Assembly (NCBI GenBank): GCA_002422545.1
Contig: DIWF01000010.1
Coordinates: forward strand, 1 to 30,108
Length of the DNA stretch: 30,108 bases
Source of the DNA: Firmicutes bacterium UBA6113
Lineage (GTDB): Bacteria > Bacillota > Clostridia > Tissierellales > Sedimentibacteraceae
Direction of reading: 5' to 3'
The notes beneath the pieces were generated by a model. The model was not told the origin of the DNA. It was given only the letters and a program-made list of their open reading frames with translations, and searched no databases. Positions 1 through 8,663 of this stretch are shown here, in pieces (within the stretch, counting starts at the first letter, position 1; the number at the start of each line of letters is the position of its first letter). The translations under genes and the position numbers were made by a program.

Positions 1-19
1 ATCTTAACTTAATGACATT

Positions 20-40
20 GGGCACAAGACCCGCCCCTAC
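20..40 (-). repeat. Short GC-rich hairpin repeat, copy 1 (partial)
   Basis: Read on the minus strand this is GTAGGGGCGGGTCTTGTGCCC, which matches the first half of the composite repeat at 11754-11834 except for one base. Only the inner GGG/CCC part of the stem is kept here; the outer GCCC arm is missing. It lies just downstream of the stop of the minus-strand gene at 97-1281, as the second copy lies at a gene end. It stands out sharply from the AT-rich surroundings. It is probably a dispersed palindromic (REP/MITE-like) unit. Confidence 0.6.
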
Positions 41-96
41 AACCTGAAAATTCAAGGAATTTGATCTGTTGATAGCATCAACGGATTTTAAATTTT

Positions 97-1281
97 TTAC
101 TTAAAATTCTTCATTCTTAACTCTTCATTCTTAACTGCTTTTAAAGTCCCTGCATACATGCACATTATCAACAAGATTTGAGGCGTCAGTAGCACAGAGT
201 CAACCAGACCGTGTATGAGCGCCATTGATAGTATAATAAATGCTGTTATCCAGTCTTGATTGTCTTGTCTTGTTTTTATGTTATTAAGTATTGTGGCTGC
301 TCCCTTAAATATAAGAAACGAGAAAATTCCAAATCCAATAATTCCGGTTTCCGTTAATGACTGTATATAAATGTTGTGGCAGTGTTCAATATTTGTTTTA
401 ACAACAGTTGAATATTCGGTAATATGTTTAAACAATGTTCCAAAACCTATTCCTGTAAGGGGATTATCCTTAATTATTTGGAAGCATGCTTTCCATATTT
501 CAATCCTGTAAAGAAAAGAGCTGTCACCTGCCGCACTTGAGGGGTTCAATCTTCCTATTCCAAACACATAATCCATGCCAAAGATAGCAGCAGAAACTAT
601 TGCTGCATATTTTAAATATTTTTTGTTGAAAATGCTTGCAATTAACAGGGATGCTATGAGAGAAATCCATGATGTTCTTGAGAATGTAAGGAACAAGCAG
701 CTAATTCCTGTTAAAAATACAGCCAGTGACAGATTCATTTTTTTGAAATCAAGATTTCCGCATGCTGAAATTATTATCAGGTTGATGTAAAAACCGAATA
801 TGTTGGGATTGAAAAATGTTGAATAAATTCTTTTGCTCAATTTGAACTCGTTTGCATCCACCCATTTTCCCGGAATTGAAAATCCAGGGCTTAAATATTG
901 TATCATTCCAATAATAAATGCAATTATTGACACAATGTATATTATTTTTTTAAGCTTAACAGCCTCTTCTTCATTCATGGACACAAAGAACATGTAGTAT
1001 GAAAACAAGCAAAGAATATAAATTATTGCGTAAACAAATGATATTGCTTTAAATTGAGAAAACAGAACACCCATAAATATGTATACTTTTGACAGCTTGA
1101 ATTCAGAATCCTTTGAAATGAAGATGTCTTTTTTTGACCAATGGGCAATAAAAACTGCTGCAACTGTAACATATGCAGCAGGAATGAATGCAACAGATAA
1201 AATTAACGTTATATAAGGAATGGAGCCTATCTTGACAGATGCCCCAGTATTAAGTTTGCTGTTTAAAATTTCGTAGTCCAT
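97..1281 (-). CDS. O-antigen ligase family (Wzy_C-like) polytopic membrane protein
   Basis: A 394-residue, very hydrophobic protein with roughly ten membrane segments. The family joins or polymerises surface glycans at the outer face of the cytoplasmic membrane. Visible family marks are a conserved segment FLTFSRTSW before a long hydrophobic stretch, and near residue 300 the sequence EHCHNIYIQSLTETG, which fits the H-N-x-Y region of Wzy_C/O-antigen ligase proteins. It begins 7 bp after the stop of the EamA gene upstream on the same strand, with a weak TTGAGG ribosome site, so the two are probably cotranscribed. No glycosyltransferase or other polysaccharide gene is seen nearby, so its substrate cannot be told. 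It could instead serve S-layer or teichoic-type glycan modification. Confidence 0.75.
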   Translation of the reverse strand: MDYEILNSKLNTGASVKIGSIPYITLILSVAFIPAAYVTVAAVFIAHWSKKDIFISKDSEFKLSKVYIFMGVLFSQFKAISFVYAIIYILCLFSYYMFFVSMNEEEAVKLKKIIYIVSIIAFIIGMIQYLSPGFSIPGKWVDANEFKLSKRIYSTFFNPNIFGFYINLIIISACGNLDFKKMNLSLAVFLTGISCLFLTFSRTSWISLIASLLIASIFNKKYLKYAAIVSAAIFGMDYVFGIGRLNPSSAAGDSSFLYRIEIWKACFQIIKDNPLTGIGFGTLFKHITEYSTVVKTNIEHCHNIYIQSLTETGIIGFGIFSFLIFKGAATILNNIKTRQDNQDWITAFIILSMALIHGLVDSVLLTPQILLIMCMYAGTLKAVKNEELRMKNFK

Positions 1282-1288
1282 AAAAACC

Positions 1289-2179
1289 TCAATTATTATT
1301 AATTCCTGATTCTTTATTTTGTGTCATTATGTAGTAAAAAATACCTGTTATTATGATTATTCCTCCTGCCAGCGTGTAGATAGAAGGCATTTCTCTGAAT
1401 ATGATCAAAGCAAGGATGCTTGCAAATATTGGCTCACTCAAAGTGGATACTGAAATGAGCGTAGAGGAAAAATATTTGACAAGATAATTGTACACTGTGT
1501 GTCCAAGTATGGAGCAAAAAAATGCCAGAGCAAAAAACAGTGCAAATTCTCTCAGAGCGTACGGGTAAACAGGAGTGCTGCTGGCAAAACACATTACAAA
1601 CAAAACAATAGCCGAGACAGAATACACTATGAACACGTAAATTCCGGCGCTTAAATTTTTTCTTACAATTCCTCCGATTACTAAGTAACCAGCAACAAAA
1701 ATTGCTCCTAAGAAAGCAAGGATGTTGCCTGTCATCATGCTTGTCTGTGTGCTGCCTGCAGAACCCATGGCAATGATTGCTGTTCCTGTCAGGGACATTG
1801 CTATTCCAATTACCATCCTTCTTGAAGGTTTTTCTTTAAGGAAAAAAAAGTTTGCAAGAGCAACAAACATGGGGCTGCATGCCACCAATACAGTTGAGTT
1901 AGCAATTGTGGTCATTTTGATGGAAGATATCCATGATGCATAATGAAGTGCCAGAAAAATGCCGCTTAAAATGCAAAGAACAAAATCTTTTTTGCTAATT
2001 TCATGAAACTCTTTCCTGCTTTTAATCATTACAGGCAACAATAACATCATGCATGTAAACAGCATGCGGTAGGCCGATATGACCAGTGCCGGGGCAGTTG
2101 AATATCTTATTATTATTGATGACAGGGATGTGAACAGTGTTCCTGCCAGAATCCAGTATTTAGAAGGTGATTTTTCCAT
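1289..2179 (-). CDS. EamA/DMT family transporter
   Basis: A 296-residue protein with about ten predicted membrane segments arranged as two repeated EamA halves, the usual size and form of drug/metabolite transporters that export small metabolites or amino acids. Typical family features are the N-terminal ALVISAYRMLF segment, ALHYASWISSIKMTTIANSTVL in the first half, and a C-terminal half with STLSEPIFASILALIIF, where SEP-P-type motifs are common. The ATG at 2179 has AGGTAGG a few bases upstream. It is divergent from cardiolipin synthase, with 117 bp between them, and is followed closely by the ligase-like gene. The substrate cannot be inferred. Confidence 0.85.
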   Translation of the reverse strand: MEKSPSKYWILAGTLFTSLSSIIIRYSTAPALVISAYRMLFTCMMLLLPVMIKSRKEFHEISKKDFVLCILSGIFLALHYASWISSIKMTTIANSTVLVACSPMFVALANFFFLKEKPSRRMVIGIAMSLTGTAIIAMGSAGSTQTSMMTGNILAFLGAIFVAGYLVIGGIVRKNLSAGIYVFIVYSVSAIVLFVMCFASSTPVYPYALREFALFFALAFFCSILGHTVYNYLVKYFSSTLISVSTLSEPIFASILALIIFREMPSIYTLAGGIIIITGIFYYIMTQNKESGINNN

Positions 2180-2296
2180 ATGTGCCTACCTTTCGTATAG
2201 ATAATATTAGCATAATAGCATTATTATTTCAATACAGGAACAAAAAGAATAATAAACAATATATATGTAATAATAAAGTATTGGCAGGAGGCAGTC

Positions 2297-3745
2297 ATGT
2301 TAAATATTTTCAGTTCTATTTCAATAATTTATTTTATTAACATCGCTATGGCTGTCGTTGTGATTTTTCTTGAAAGGAAGGACCCTACAGCAACGCTGGC
2401 CTGGGTGCTTGTCTTACTCATATTTCCCGGATTTGGTTTTTTTCTTTATCTTATGCTTTCTCAAAACTTCAGCAGAAAAAAACTATTTGCAATGAAAATA
2501 TACACCAAGAAAACATTCGGTGACTATATCAAGATTCAGCAGGAACTGTTCAGTTCAGGAAAACTGATGTTGAATGACATAAATGCGGAACGTTTCAAGG
2601 ATTTAATCAAAATGAATCTTTTTTTTCATGGATTCTCATACACTCAAAACAATGATGTAGTTGTGTATACTGACGGGCAGGAAAAGTTCTACGAGCTTTT
2701 TAGTTTGCTGGAAAAAGCTAAACACCACATTCACCTTGAATATTACATCATTAAAGACGATGATTTGGGAAACAAACTTTTTGAAATTCTCAAGAAAAAG
2801 GCCTCAGAAGGAATTGAAGTGAGGCTTTTGTTCGATTCTGTGGGAGGAAGGCATGTGCCAAAGGAAAAAATCAAGGATATGACTTCTTCAGGAGTAAAGG
2901 TGGCAGTGTTTTTTGAAAGCCGTGTTCCGTTTTTTAACTTCAAGATAAATTACAGAAACCACAGGAAAATTGTTGTAATTGACGGCAATACAGCATTTAT
3001 AGGAGGATTCAACATAGGTGACGAATACCTGGGCCTGGATAAGAAAATTGGATACTGGCGCGATACACATCTAAAAATAACAGGAGATGCAGTTATTGAT
3101 CTTCAGACACGGTTTTTCCTGGACTGGGGCCATGCATCAAAAGAAGAAGAGCTCATATTTTTGCCCATATATTTTCCTGACAGCAACAACAATGGTACAG
3201 TGGGCATACAAATAATAAGCAGCGGGCCTGACACACCAGACCAGACAATAAAAAGCAGCTATGTGAAGATGATCAATTCAGCAAAAGAAAGCATTTTAAT
3301 CCAGACGCCGTACTTCATACCTGATGCCAGCGTGTTTGAATCTATTAAAATAGCGGCCATGTCCGGAGTGGATGTGAAAATAATGATACCATGTAAGCCT
3401 GACCATCCATTTGTTTACTGGGCAACATACTGGTATTGCGGGGGGCTCTTAAAATACGGAGTGAAGGTGTATACGTATGAATATGGTTTTCTGCATGCCA
3501 AGACAATTGTAATAGACAGAGTTGTGTCTTCCGCAGGGACGGCCAACTTTGACATGAGGAGCTTCAAGCTCAATTTTGAAAGCAATGCTTTGATTTATGA
3601 CCAGAAAATTTCAGGCAATCTCTATGATAGTTTCATGGAAGATTTGAATTATTCCATGGAACTTACAAGAGAGCTTTATCTTGAAAGAGGGGTAATTATC
3701 AGGATGAAGGAATCAGTTTGCAGACTTCTGGCTCCTTTATTATGA
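2297..3745 (+). CDS. cls: Cardiolipin synthase (phospholipase D superfamily)
   Basis: This 482-residue membrane enzyme condenses two phosphatidylglycerol molecules into cardiolipin and glycerol. Two N-terminal membrane segments (about residues 5-22 and 32-52) form the usual PLDN tail. Two HKD motifs follow: H222-K224-D229 in NHRKIVVID and H400-K402-D407 in HAKTIVID. The GG/SS-F-x-N elements that follow HKD sites are present (IGGFNIGDEY, SAGTANFDMRSF). Length is standard for bacterial Cls. The ATG at 2297 follows GGCAGGAGG with good spacing. A lipid kinase gene follows 61 bp later but has its own promoter. Whether it makes cardiolipin only or also other phosphatidyl transfers cannot be read from sequence. 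Confidence 0.93.
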   Translation: MLNIFSSISIIYFINIAMAVVVIFLERKDPTATLAWVLVLLIFPGFGFFLYLMLSQNFSRKKLFAMKIYTKKTFGDYIKIQQELFSSGKLMLNDINAERFKDLIKMNLFFHGFSYTQNNDVVVYTDGQEKFYELFSLLEKAKHHIHLEYYIIKDDDLGNKLFEILKKKASEGIEVRLLFDSVGGRHVPKEKIKDMTSSGVKVAVFFESRVPFFNFKINYRNHRKIVVIDGNTAFIGGFNIGDEYLGLDKKIGYWRDTHLKITGDAVIDLQTRFFLDWGHASKEEELIFLPIYFPDSNNNGTVGIQIISSGPDTPDQTIKSSYVKMINSAKESILIQTPYFIPDASVFESIKIAAMSGVDVKIMIPCKPDHPFVYWATYWYCGGLLKYGVKVYTYEYGFLHAKTIVIDRVVSSAGTANFDMRSFKLNFESNALIYDQKISGNLYDSFMEDLNYSMELTRELYLERGVIIRMKESVCRLLAPLL

Positions 3746-3751
3746 TTTTTA

Positions 3752-3779
3752 TTGAAAAATTTTCATTAATTGATATAAT
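3752..3779 (+). promoter_or_regulatory. Sigma-A promoter for the lipid kinase gene
   Basis: TTGAAA (3752-3757), 16-bp spacer, TATAAT (3774-3779). The -10 box is extended (TGATATAAT). It lies directly after the cls stop and 27 bp before the downstream ATG, so the kinase gene can be transcribed on its own. Confidence 0.75.
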
Positions 3780-3806
3780 TATGTATCATATAAATACGGA
3801 GATAAA

Positions 3807-4697
3807 ATGAAAAGATACTTTGTAATATATAATCCATCTTCAGGTAAGGAATTGGCTTCGCAAAAGATATTTCATGCTGCGGAATCTATAATGGAAATTG
3901 AAGATACAGAATTTACTTTTTTTGCAACAAAGAAAAAGGGAGACGGTGAAGCAGCGGCAATAAGGGGATGCCAAGAAGGATATGACATGATAATTTCCTG
4001 CGGAGGAGATGGTACAGTCCATGAAGTTGTAAACGGCATGATGAAATGTTCAGAAAGACCCAAGCTGGCAATTCTTCCTGCAGGGACAGTTAACGATTTC
4101 GCCGAACAGCTGAAAATGCCAAAGGCCTATGCTAACTTTGCATCACTGCTCTTAAAGAAAAAGTTTATTTCCATAGATGTTGGCAAAATAAATAATGATT
4201 ATTTTGTAAATGTTGTGGGCGGAGGTGCATTTACAAGCATACCTCACAACGTTACAGTTGAAGCCAAGACAATACTAGGAAAATACGCATATTATTTCAA
4301 GGCTGCAGTGCAGGTTCCTGAAGAGCTTGAAAGCTCACACAACATAACCTATGAAATTGACGGCAATGAATACAAGTTCAGCACGCTGCTTTTCCTTATT
4401 GTAAATTCATCGGGAGCAGGAGGATTCAAATATTTGTGTCCTAATGCCAAAATAAACGACGGACTTCTTGATTTGGTTATTTTTGAAAAAACAAATAATG
4501 CTGACCTCCTTCAAATATTCACGAAGGTTTTTAACGGTCAGCACATTACGCACCCCAAGGTTCATTACTACCAGGGGAAAAATATTAAAATTAATTCTGA
4601 CAAGGATTTGTCAGTGGATGCCGACGGAGATTTCGGAGGATACGCCCCTCTTGAAATATCTTCTGTCCACAATGCCATTGAACTTTTGGTTCCTTGA
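3807..4697 (+). CDS. YegS/DagK family lipid kinase
   Basis: A 296-residue diacylglycerol-kinase-like enzyme expected to use ATP to phosphorylate diacylglycerol or a related lipid at the membrane. The nucleotide-binding motif GGDGT is at residues 66-70, followed by HEVVNGMM, and LAILPAGTVNDFA gives the second conserved block (usual form GTxNDFA). The C-terminal half has the beta-sandwich pattern, ending with the DADGDFGG motif typical of DgkB-like proteins. In Gram-positive bacteria DgkB recycles the diacylglycerol left by lipoteichoic acid synthesis, and an LTA-synthase-type gene is present at 9773. This link is inference. Its stop codon lies one base from the stop of the convergent mtnN gene, with no terminator hairpin between them. 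Confidence 0.88.
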   Translation: MKRYFVIYNPSSGKELASQKIFHAAESIMEIEDTEFTFFATKKKGDGEAAAIRGCQEGYDMIISCGGDGTVHEVVNGMMKCSERPKLAILPAGTVNDFAEQLKMPKAYANFASLLLKKKFISIDVGKINNDYFVNVVGGGAFTSIPHNVTVEAKTILGKYAYYFKAAVQVPEELESSHNITYEIDGNEYKFSTLLFLIVNSSGAGGFKYLCPNAKINDGLLDLVIFEKTNNADLLQIFTKVFNGQHITHPKVHYYQGKNIKINSDKDLSVDADGDFGGYAPLEISSVHNAIELLVP

Positions 4698-4698
4698 T

Positions 4699-5391
4699 TT
4701 AAACGGTTTTTAAAAAGTTGTTTATAAGATTGATTGATTTTTTTGCTGCAATTTGGACAAAAGCAGGGAAATCCATGTGAGCTGAGCCGTCTGCCTTGTC
4801 GGAGATGGCTCTTATTATGCAGAAATCAACATTGTTCAGATAACAAACATGTCCTATGGCAGCACCTTCCATTTCTGCGCAAAGAGCCTTAAAGTTTTCA
4901 ACAATGTAATCTTTTTTTGATGCGCTGCATATGAACTGGTCTCCGGAAGCAATTGTTCCTACAAATACTTTTGTGTTTTCAATCTTTTTTGCACTTTTTT
5001 CTATTTTTTCAACCAGCATTTCAGGGCATGGTATTTCAATGAGATCAATTCCGGAAATGAGCCCTATTGGGTCGCCAACTCCTGAAGTGTCGAAATCGTG
5101 CTGAACAACCTTGTTTGAAACAACAAGATCTCCTATGTCAAGAGATGCGCTTAGACTTCCTGCAACTCCTGTGTTTATGATTGCAGCAGGGTTATATTGA
5201 AGTATCATGGTCTGAGCACACACTGCAGCATGTACCTTGCCTATTCCGCATTTTGCAACAACCACATCTTTTCCTTGAAGTGTTCCTTGGTAATACACAA
5301 TTCCGCTTATAGTATCTTTTTTTATGTTTTCCATGGATTCAATGAGTTCTGCAACTTCAACATCCATGGCTCCGATTATTCCTATTTTCAT
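4699..5391 (-). CDS. mtnN: 5'-methylthioadenosine/S-adenosylhomocysteine nucleosidase
   Basis: A 230-residue cytosolic enzyme that cleaves adenine from methylthioadenosine, S-adenosylhomocysteine and 5'-deoxyadenosine. The catalytic pair of the family is visible: E12 in MKIGIIGAMDVE and the aspartate of RAISDKAD near the C-terminus. The segment CAEMEGAAIGHVC holds the MEGAA ribose-binding motif. The frame extends upstream to a GTG at 5403, but GTGGAGGAT there contains the GGAGG ribosome site for the ATG at 5391, so the shorter start is chosen. Fits with the methionine/SAM genes at 21358-25281 and with radical SAM enzymes such as PflA, which release 5'-deoxyadenosine. Confidence 0.95.
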   Translation of the reverse strand: MKIGIIGAMDVEVAELIESMENIKKDTISGIVYYQGTLQGKDVVVAKCGIGKVHAAVCAQTMILQYNPAAIINTGVAGSLSASLDIGDLVVSNKVVQHDFDTSGVGDPIGLISGIDLIEIPCPEMLVEKIEKSAKKIENTKVFVGTIASGDQFICSASKKDYIVENFKALCAEMEGAAIGHVCYLNNVDFCIIRAISDKADGSAHMDFPAFVQIAAKKSINLINNFLKTV

Positions 5392-5416
5392 ATTATCCTC
5401 CACTGTTTATAAGGTT

Positions 5417-5445
5417 ATTTTAATATAGCAAAATACAAATGTCAA
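5417..5445 (-). promoter_or_regulatory. Sigma-A promoter for mtnN
   Basis: On the minus strand TTGACA (5445-5440), 17-bp spacer, TAAAAT (5422-5417). It lies about 25 bp before the mtnN ATG. Confidence 0.7.
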
Positions 5446-5557
5446 TTTAAACAATTGATCGGGTCATCAGTTATAATAATTTTTCGGACATAAAATACTG
5501 AAATTTTTATAAAAATATGTTAAAATAGATTTATCTGATAATAATAAGGGTGAAAAA

Positions 5558-5800
5558 ATGCATTACATATATATCGTGCAGTGCTGTGACGGAACATTGT
5601 ACACAGGGTACACCAATAACCTGGAGAAAAGAATCAAAGCCCACAACGAGAACAAGGGGGCAAAATACACCAGGGGCAGAAATCCAGTAGAACTCAAATA
5701 CTTTGAAGAATATGAGTGCAAGGGTGATGCTCTTAAAAGAGAAGCACAGATAAAAAAACTACCAAGGCCCAAGAAACAACTGCTTTTCCATAATATTTAA
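5558..5800 (+). CDS. Small GIY-YIG nuclease-fold protein (YhbQ/UPF0213-like)
   Basis: An 80-residue single-domain protein. The GIY-YIG core appears as HYIYIVQCCDGTLYTGYTNNLEKRI, with the two tyrosines and the following catalytic-type arginine (KRI). The expected glutamate is present in LKREAQIKK. Members of this small family are stand-alone nuclease domains whose cellular role is not settled; DNA repair has been suggested. Start ATG at 5558 follows AAGGGTG. It is not part of an intron or mobile element here. A DegV gene follows 67 bp later with its own promoter. Confidence 0.9.
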   Translation: MHYIYIVQCCDGTLYTGYTNNLEKRIKAHNENKGAKYTRGRNPVELKYFEEYECKGDALKREAQIKKLPRPKKQLLFHNI

Positions 5801-5808
5801 AAATTCAA

Positions 5809-5837
5809 TTGAATAGATTGTTGAGTTTTGTTATAAT
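5809..5837 (+). promoter_or_regulatory. Sigma-A promoter for the DegV gene
   Basis: TTGAAT (5809-5814), 17-bp spacer, TATAAT (5832-5837) with an extended TGTTATAAT. The -35 box is half of a 12-bp perfect palindrome ATTCAATTGAAT (5803-5814), which might bind a regulator, though such AT-rich palindromes also arise by chance. Confidence 0.75.
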
Positions 5838-5867
5838 TGTATATAAAATTTATTAGGAGTGATCTGT

Positions 5868-6692
5868 ATGAAGAAAAACTTAGTAGTTGACAGTTGTGTT
5901 GATTTTAACGATTATACGGAAGATATTGAAAGGGTTCCTTTTAGAATACTTATAGAAAATGAAGAAATAGTTGATAAGAATATGGATATAAATGAACTTA
6001 TCCGCAAAATGAAAAACAGTTCTTCTCAGATAAAAACAGCATGTGCTCCTCCGGAAGATTTTATAAACAAGCTGAAAGACCATACGGACAATTTCATAGT
6101 AACCATATCAAGTCAACTAAGCGGTTCATACAACAGTGCCATGGTTGCAGTTGACTCGTTCAAGGAGAAATTTCCCGAGAGTTTTGTACATGTGTTTGAT
6201 TCAAAGACTGCAGCAGCAGGTGAAACCATGATTGTCATGAAGGTAAAACAACTTTTAGAAGAAAATGTAAATACTGCTGAAATAATAGAACAGACAAACA
6301 AATACATTTCAAAATTAAGAACTTTTTTCATACTGGAATCTCTGGACAATCTTGCAAAAAACGGCAGAATCACAAACTTCAAGGCAATGCTTGCAAACAT
6401 AATGCACATAGTTCCAATCATGGGAGAGGACGGCAGCGGAAGAATTGAGCTCAAGGAAAAAGTAAGAGGAAAGAAAAAAGCCTTTGACAGACTAGTGGAC
6501 ATGATAGCCGAAAACAATGTGGATTATGAAAACACAGTTCTTGGCATAACACATGTGGATTGCCTGGAAAAAGCAGAAAAATTAAGAGACCAGATAAAGG
6601 CAAAATATCCATTCAAGGATATAAAAATTTTCAAATCATCAGGATTGAGCACAGTTTATGCAGATGACGGAGGAATTGTAATTGCATTTTAA
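5868..6692 (+). CDS. DegV family fatty-acid-binding protein
   Basis: A 274-residue protein of the DegV/FakB type. In Gram-positive bacteria these proteins hold a fatty acid and can present it to a FakA-type kinase for phosphorylation and entry into phospholipids. Family marks are the N-terminal VVDSCVDF strand, TISSQLSGSYNSA, in which the SSxLSGTYxSA motif binds the carboxylate, and LDNLAKNGRITNF, the usual L-x-L-x-x-GRI block. An in-frame GTG at 5859 overlaps the AGGAGTG ribosome site, so the ATG at 5868 is preferred. No FakA-like kinase gene lies in the window. The lipid bound is unknown. Confidence 0.88.
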   Translation: MKKNLVVDSCVDFNDYTEDIERVPFRILIENEEIVDKNMDINELIRKMKNSSSQIKTACAPPEDFINKLKDHTDNFIVTISSQLSGSYNSAMVAVDSFKEKFPESFVHVFDSKTAAAGETMIVMKVKQLLEENVNTAEIIEQTNKYISKLRTFFILESLDNLAKNGRITNFKAMLANIMHIVPIMGEDGSGRIELKEKVRGKKKAFDRLVDMIAENNVDYENTVLGITHVDCLEKAEKLRDQIKAKYPFKDIKIFKSSGLSTVYADDGGIVIAF

Positions 6693-6775
6693 AATATAGT
6701 AAATTTTGAAATTACTATGTTAATTTATTCTAAATGTGGGTATATATAAAATATAACTTACATGGAGGTAATAAA

Positions 6776-7639
6776 ATGAATTACAAGGATACTATCGCAT
6801 CTATCAAGTCAATCAGAGATTACAAGAAAGAAGAAGTCAGTCTTCAGAAATTAGACCAGTTGAAAGATTATTTCGACAAAGGGAAAAGATTGATTGAAGA
6901 CATTAATATAGAAGTTTTATTAAAGAACAAAAGTGAAGTTTATGAACATCTTAAAAATGGCGCAGGCTATAACGACCGGATGATTGAAGCTCCGCACTAT
7001 ATGATTTTCCTGTCTGAAGAAAAAGATTATTATATTGAAAATACAGGATACGCAGCAGAGGACATAATGCTCAAGGCATGGGAACTTGGAATAGGCTCAT
7101 GCTGGATTACATTCAAGGACGGAGAAGATCTCAAGAAGAAACTTAACATCGAATCCGACAAAAAAGTCACTGCACTTATTTCACTGGGATTTGACGACAA
7201 TAAGAATAAAGTGATTTATGAAACAGTGTATGAACACAATCCTACAAAGACTGAAGTTAAAATAATCGAAGACAATGTTTCAGACAGGCTAGGCATCAGA
7301 GACGTTGTGTTCATGAAAAAGTGGGGAGAAAATGCAGACCCGGATGAACTGACAAATATGGGACTTCTTGAAGCTTTTGTAAGCGCAAGACGGGCTCCTT
7401 CAACAAAAAACAGACAGCCGTGGAGGTTCATAGTTGACGACGGAACTATAGTGCTGGCATTAAGATCTGATTCATACGCAGATGAATATGAGGAAAAAAT
7501 TGATATAGGTGTTATAATGCTTTATTTTGAGGCAATAATAGACAGTACATTGTTTGATATGAAATGGAATTTAGGAAAGACTGAAAAGAATTACGAAGTT
7601 CCAGCTGATTACGAAATTATTGGATACTGCATCAGTTAA
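6776..7639 (+). CDS. Nitroreductase-like flavoprotein (TM1586-type)
   Basis: A 287-residue protein with two halves related to the FMN-dependent nitroreductase fold. The N-terminal half carries SIKSIRDYKKEEVSLQKLDQL and AEDIMLKAWELGIGSCWI, and the C-terminal half repeats SARRAPSTKNRQPWRFIVDD, a classic nitroreductase FMN/substrate segment. This arrangement matches the putative nitroreductase TM1586 family as I remember it. The physiological substrate is unknown. The frame opens at 6734, but the ATG at 6776 has GGAGG at 6764-6768 with 7-bp spacing and is the better start. Terminated by a strong hairpin at 7649. The DegV gene ends 83 bp upstream with no terminator between them, so readthrough is possible. 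Confidence 0.8.
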   Translation: MNYKDTIASIKSIRDYKKEEVSLQKLDQLKDYFDKGKRLIEDINIEVLLKNKSEVYEHLKNGAGYNDRMIEAPHYMIFLSEEKDYYIENTGYAAEDIMLKAWELGIGSCWITFKDGEDLKKKLNIESDKKVTALISLGFDDNKNKVIYETVYEHNPTKTEVKIIEDNVSDRLGIRDVVFMKKWGENADPDELTNMGLLEAFVSARRAPSTKNRQPWRFIVDDGTIVLALRSDSYADEYEEKIDIGVIMLYFEAIIDSTLFDMKWNLGKTEKNYEVPADYEIIGYCIS

Positions 7640-7648
7640 TGACAACAT

Positions 7649-7678
7649 AAAGGCGCTGAGGCGCCTTTTGCTTTTTAT
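7649..7678 (+). terminator. Rho-independent terminator after the nitroreductase gene
   Basis: AAAGGCGC, loop TGAG, GCGCCTTT (8-bp perfect stem, 7649-7668), followed by TGCTTTTT. It separates the nitroreductase gene from the dehydrogenase gene. Confidence 0.9.
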
Positions 7679-7741
7679 GTATAAATTTTCATTAAAAGAA
7701 TAAGTATATTTGACAATAAATCATAAATATGGGAGAATAAT

Positions 7742-8647
7742 ATGAAGATAATAATCGATAAGCATTATTTAGAATTTGCAAGGAAGACGTATCCTGAAAT
7801 AGAATTTTTCGAAGAAATAGACCAGTGCCCGGAAGCTGAAGCGCTCATAGGAGAGCCTCACAACTTCAAGCCTGAAATTCTTGATAAAATGCCTAACTTA
7901 CGATGGATTCAGTCATTCAGGGCAGGCTATGACAACATAGACATGGAGTATCTGAAAAAAAGAAAAATAACATTCACTAATGGCAGAGACATATTCTCGG
8001 TACCAATTGCAGAGGAGGTTGTGTTGAGAATCCTCATGCACAATGCCAATGCACTTAAATATATTGATAACCAGAAACAACATAAGTGGGAAAGGTTTAA
8101 AAGAATAGAGCTCATGGGACAGACCATAGGCATCATAGGCACAGGTTCCATTGCAACTGAAATTGCAAAAAGACTGCAGGGCTTCGGAGTGAAGGTATTA
8201 GGCTTCAAGAGGACACCGGTTCTAGCCATGGCATATTTTGATGAAATATATTCAGGAAAAAAAGGGTTTGAACATGTAATGGCAAACAGCGATTACATTG
8301 TTGTAACCGTGGATTTAAATAAGGACACATACCACATGATCAACAAAGACAATATAAAGCTTATGAAAAGCAGTGCTTCCATAATTAACATAGCAAGGGG
8401 AAGCATCATCAATGAAGAAGACTTGACAGAGGCATTGAAAAACAATGTAATTAGCTATGCTTCAATGGATGTTTTCGAGGCAGAGCCTCTTGAAGAAAAC
8501 AATGAACTGTGGGATATGAAAAATGTATATATAACCCCACATGCGTCCGGAATTGTAAAGAACAACAAGACAAAGTGGGAGAAGCTTATTAAAATCAACA
8601 TACAACATTTTGTTGACAATGAAGCGCTTATAAATGTAATCAAATAA
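7742..8647 (+). CDS. D-isomer-specific 2-hydroxyacid dehydrogenase family protein
   Basis: A 301-residue NAD(P)-dependent oxidoreductase that should interconvert a D-2-hydroxy acid and its 2-oxo acid. The Rossmann motif GTGSIA is at residues 133-138, and the catalytic triad of the family can be placed at R219 (IARGS), E248 (FEAEP) and H267 (TPHAS). The catalytic segments are orthodox, but the protein is shorter than 3-phosphoglycerate dehydrogenase and lacks an ACT domain, so a serine-pathway role is unlikely. Start ATG at 7742 follows GGGAG. The P1 peptidase gene follows after 16 bp, which suggests cotranscription. The true substrate is not evident. Confidence 0.88.
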   Translation: MKIIIDKHYLEFARKTYPEIEFFEEIDQCPEAEALIGEPHNFKPEILDKMPNLRWIQSFRAGYDNIDMEYLKKRKITFTNGRDIFSVPIAEEVVLRILMHNANALKYIDNQKQHKWERFKRIELMGQTIGIIGTGSIATEIAKRLQGFGVKVLGFKRTPVLAMAYFDEIYSGKKGFEHVMANSDYIVVTVDLNKDTYHMINKDNIKLMKSSASIINIARGSIINEEDLTEALKNNVISYASMDVFEAEPLEENNELWDMKNVYITPHASGIVKNNKTKWEKLIKINIQHFVDNEALINVIK

Positions 8648-8663
8648 AAATGCGGAGGAACAA

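Noticed and set aside
5558..5800. GIY-YIG gene as a homing endonuclease or part of a mobile element
   Set aside because: It is a stand-alone 80-residue domain of the YhbQ type, with no intron, recombinase or DNA-binding part nearby.
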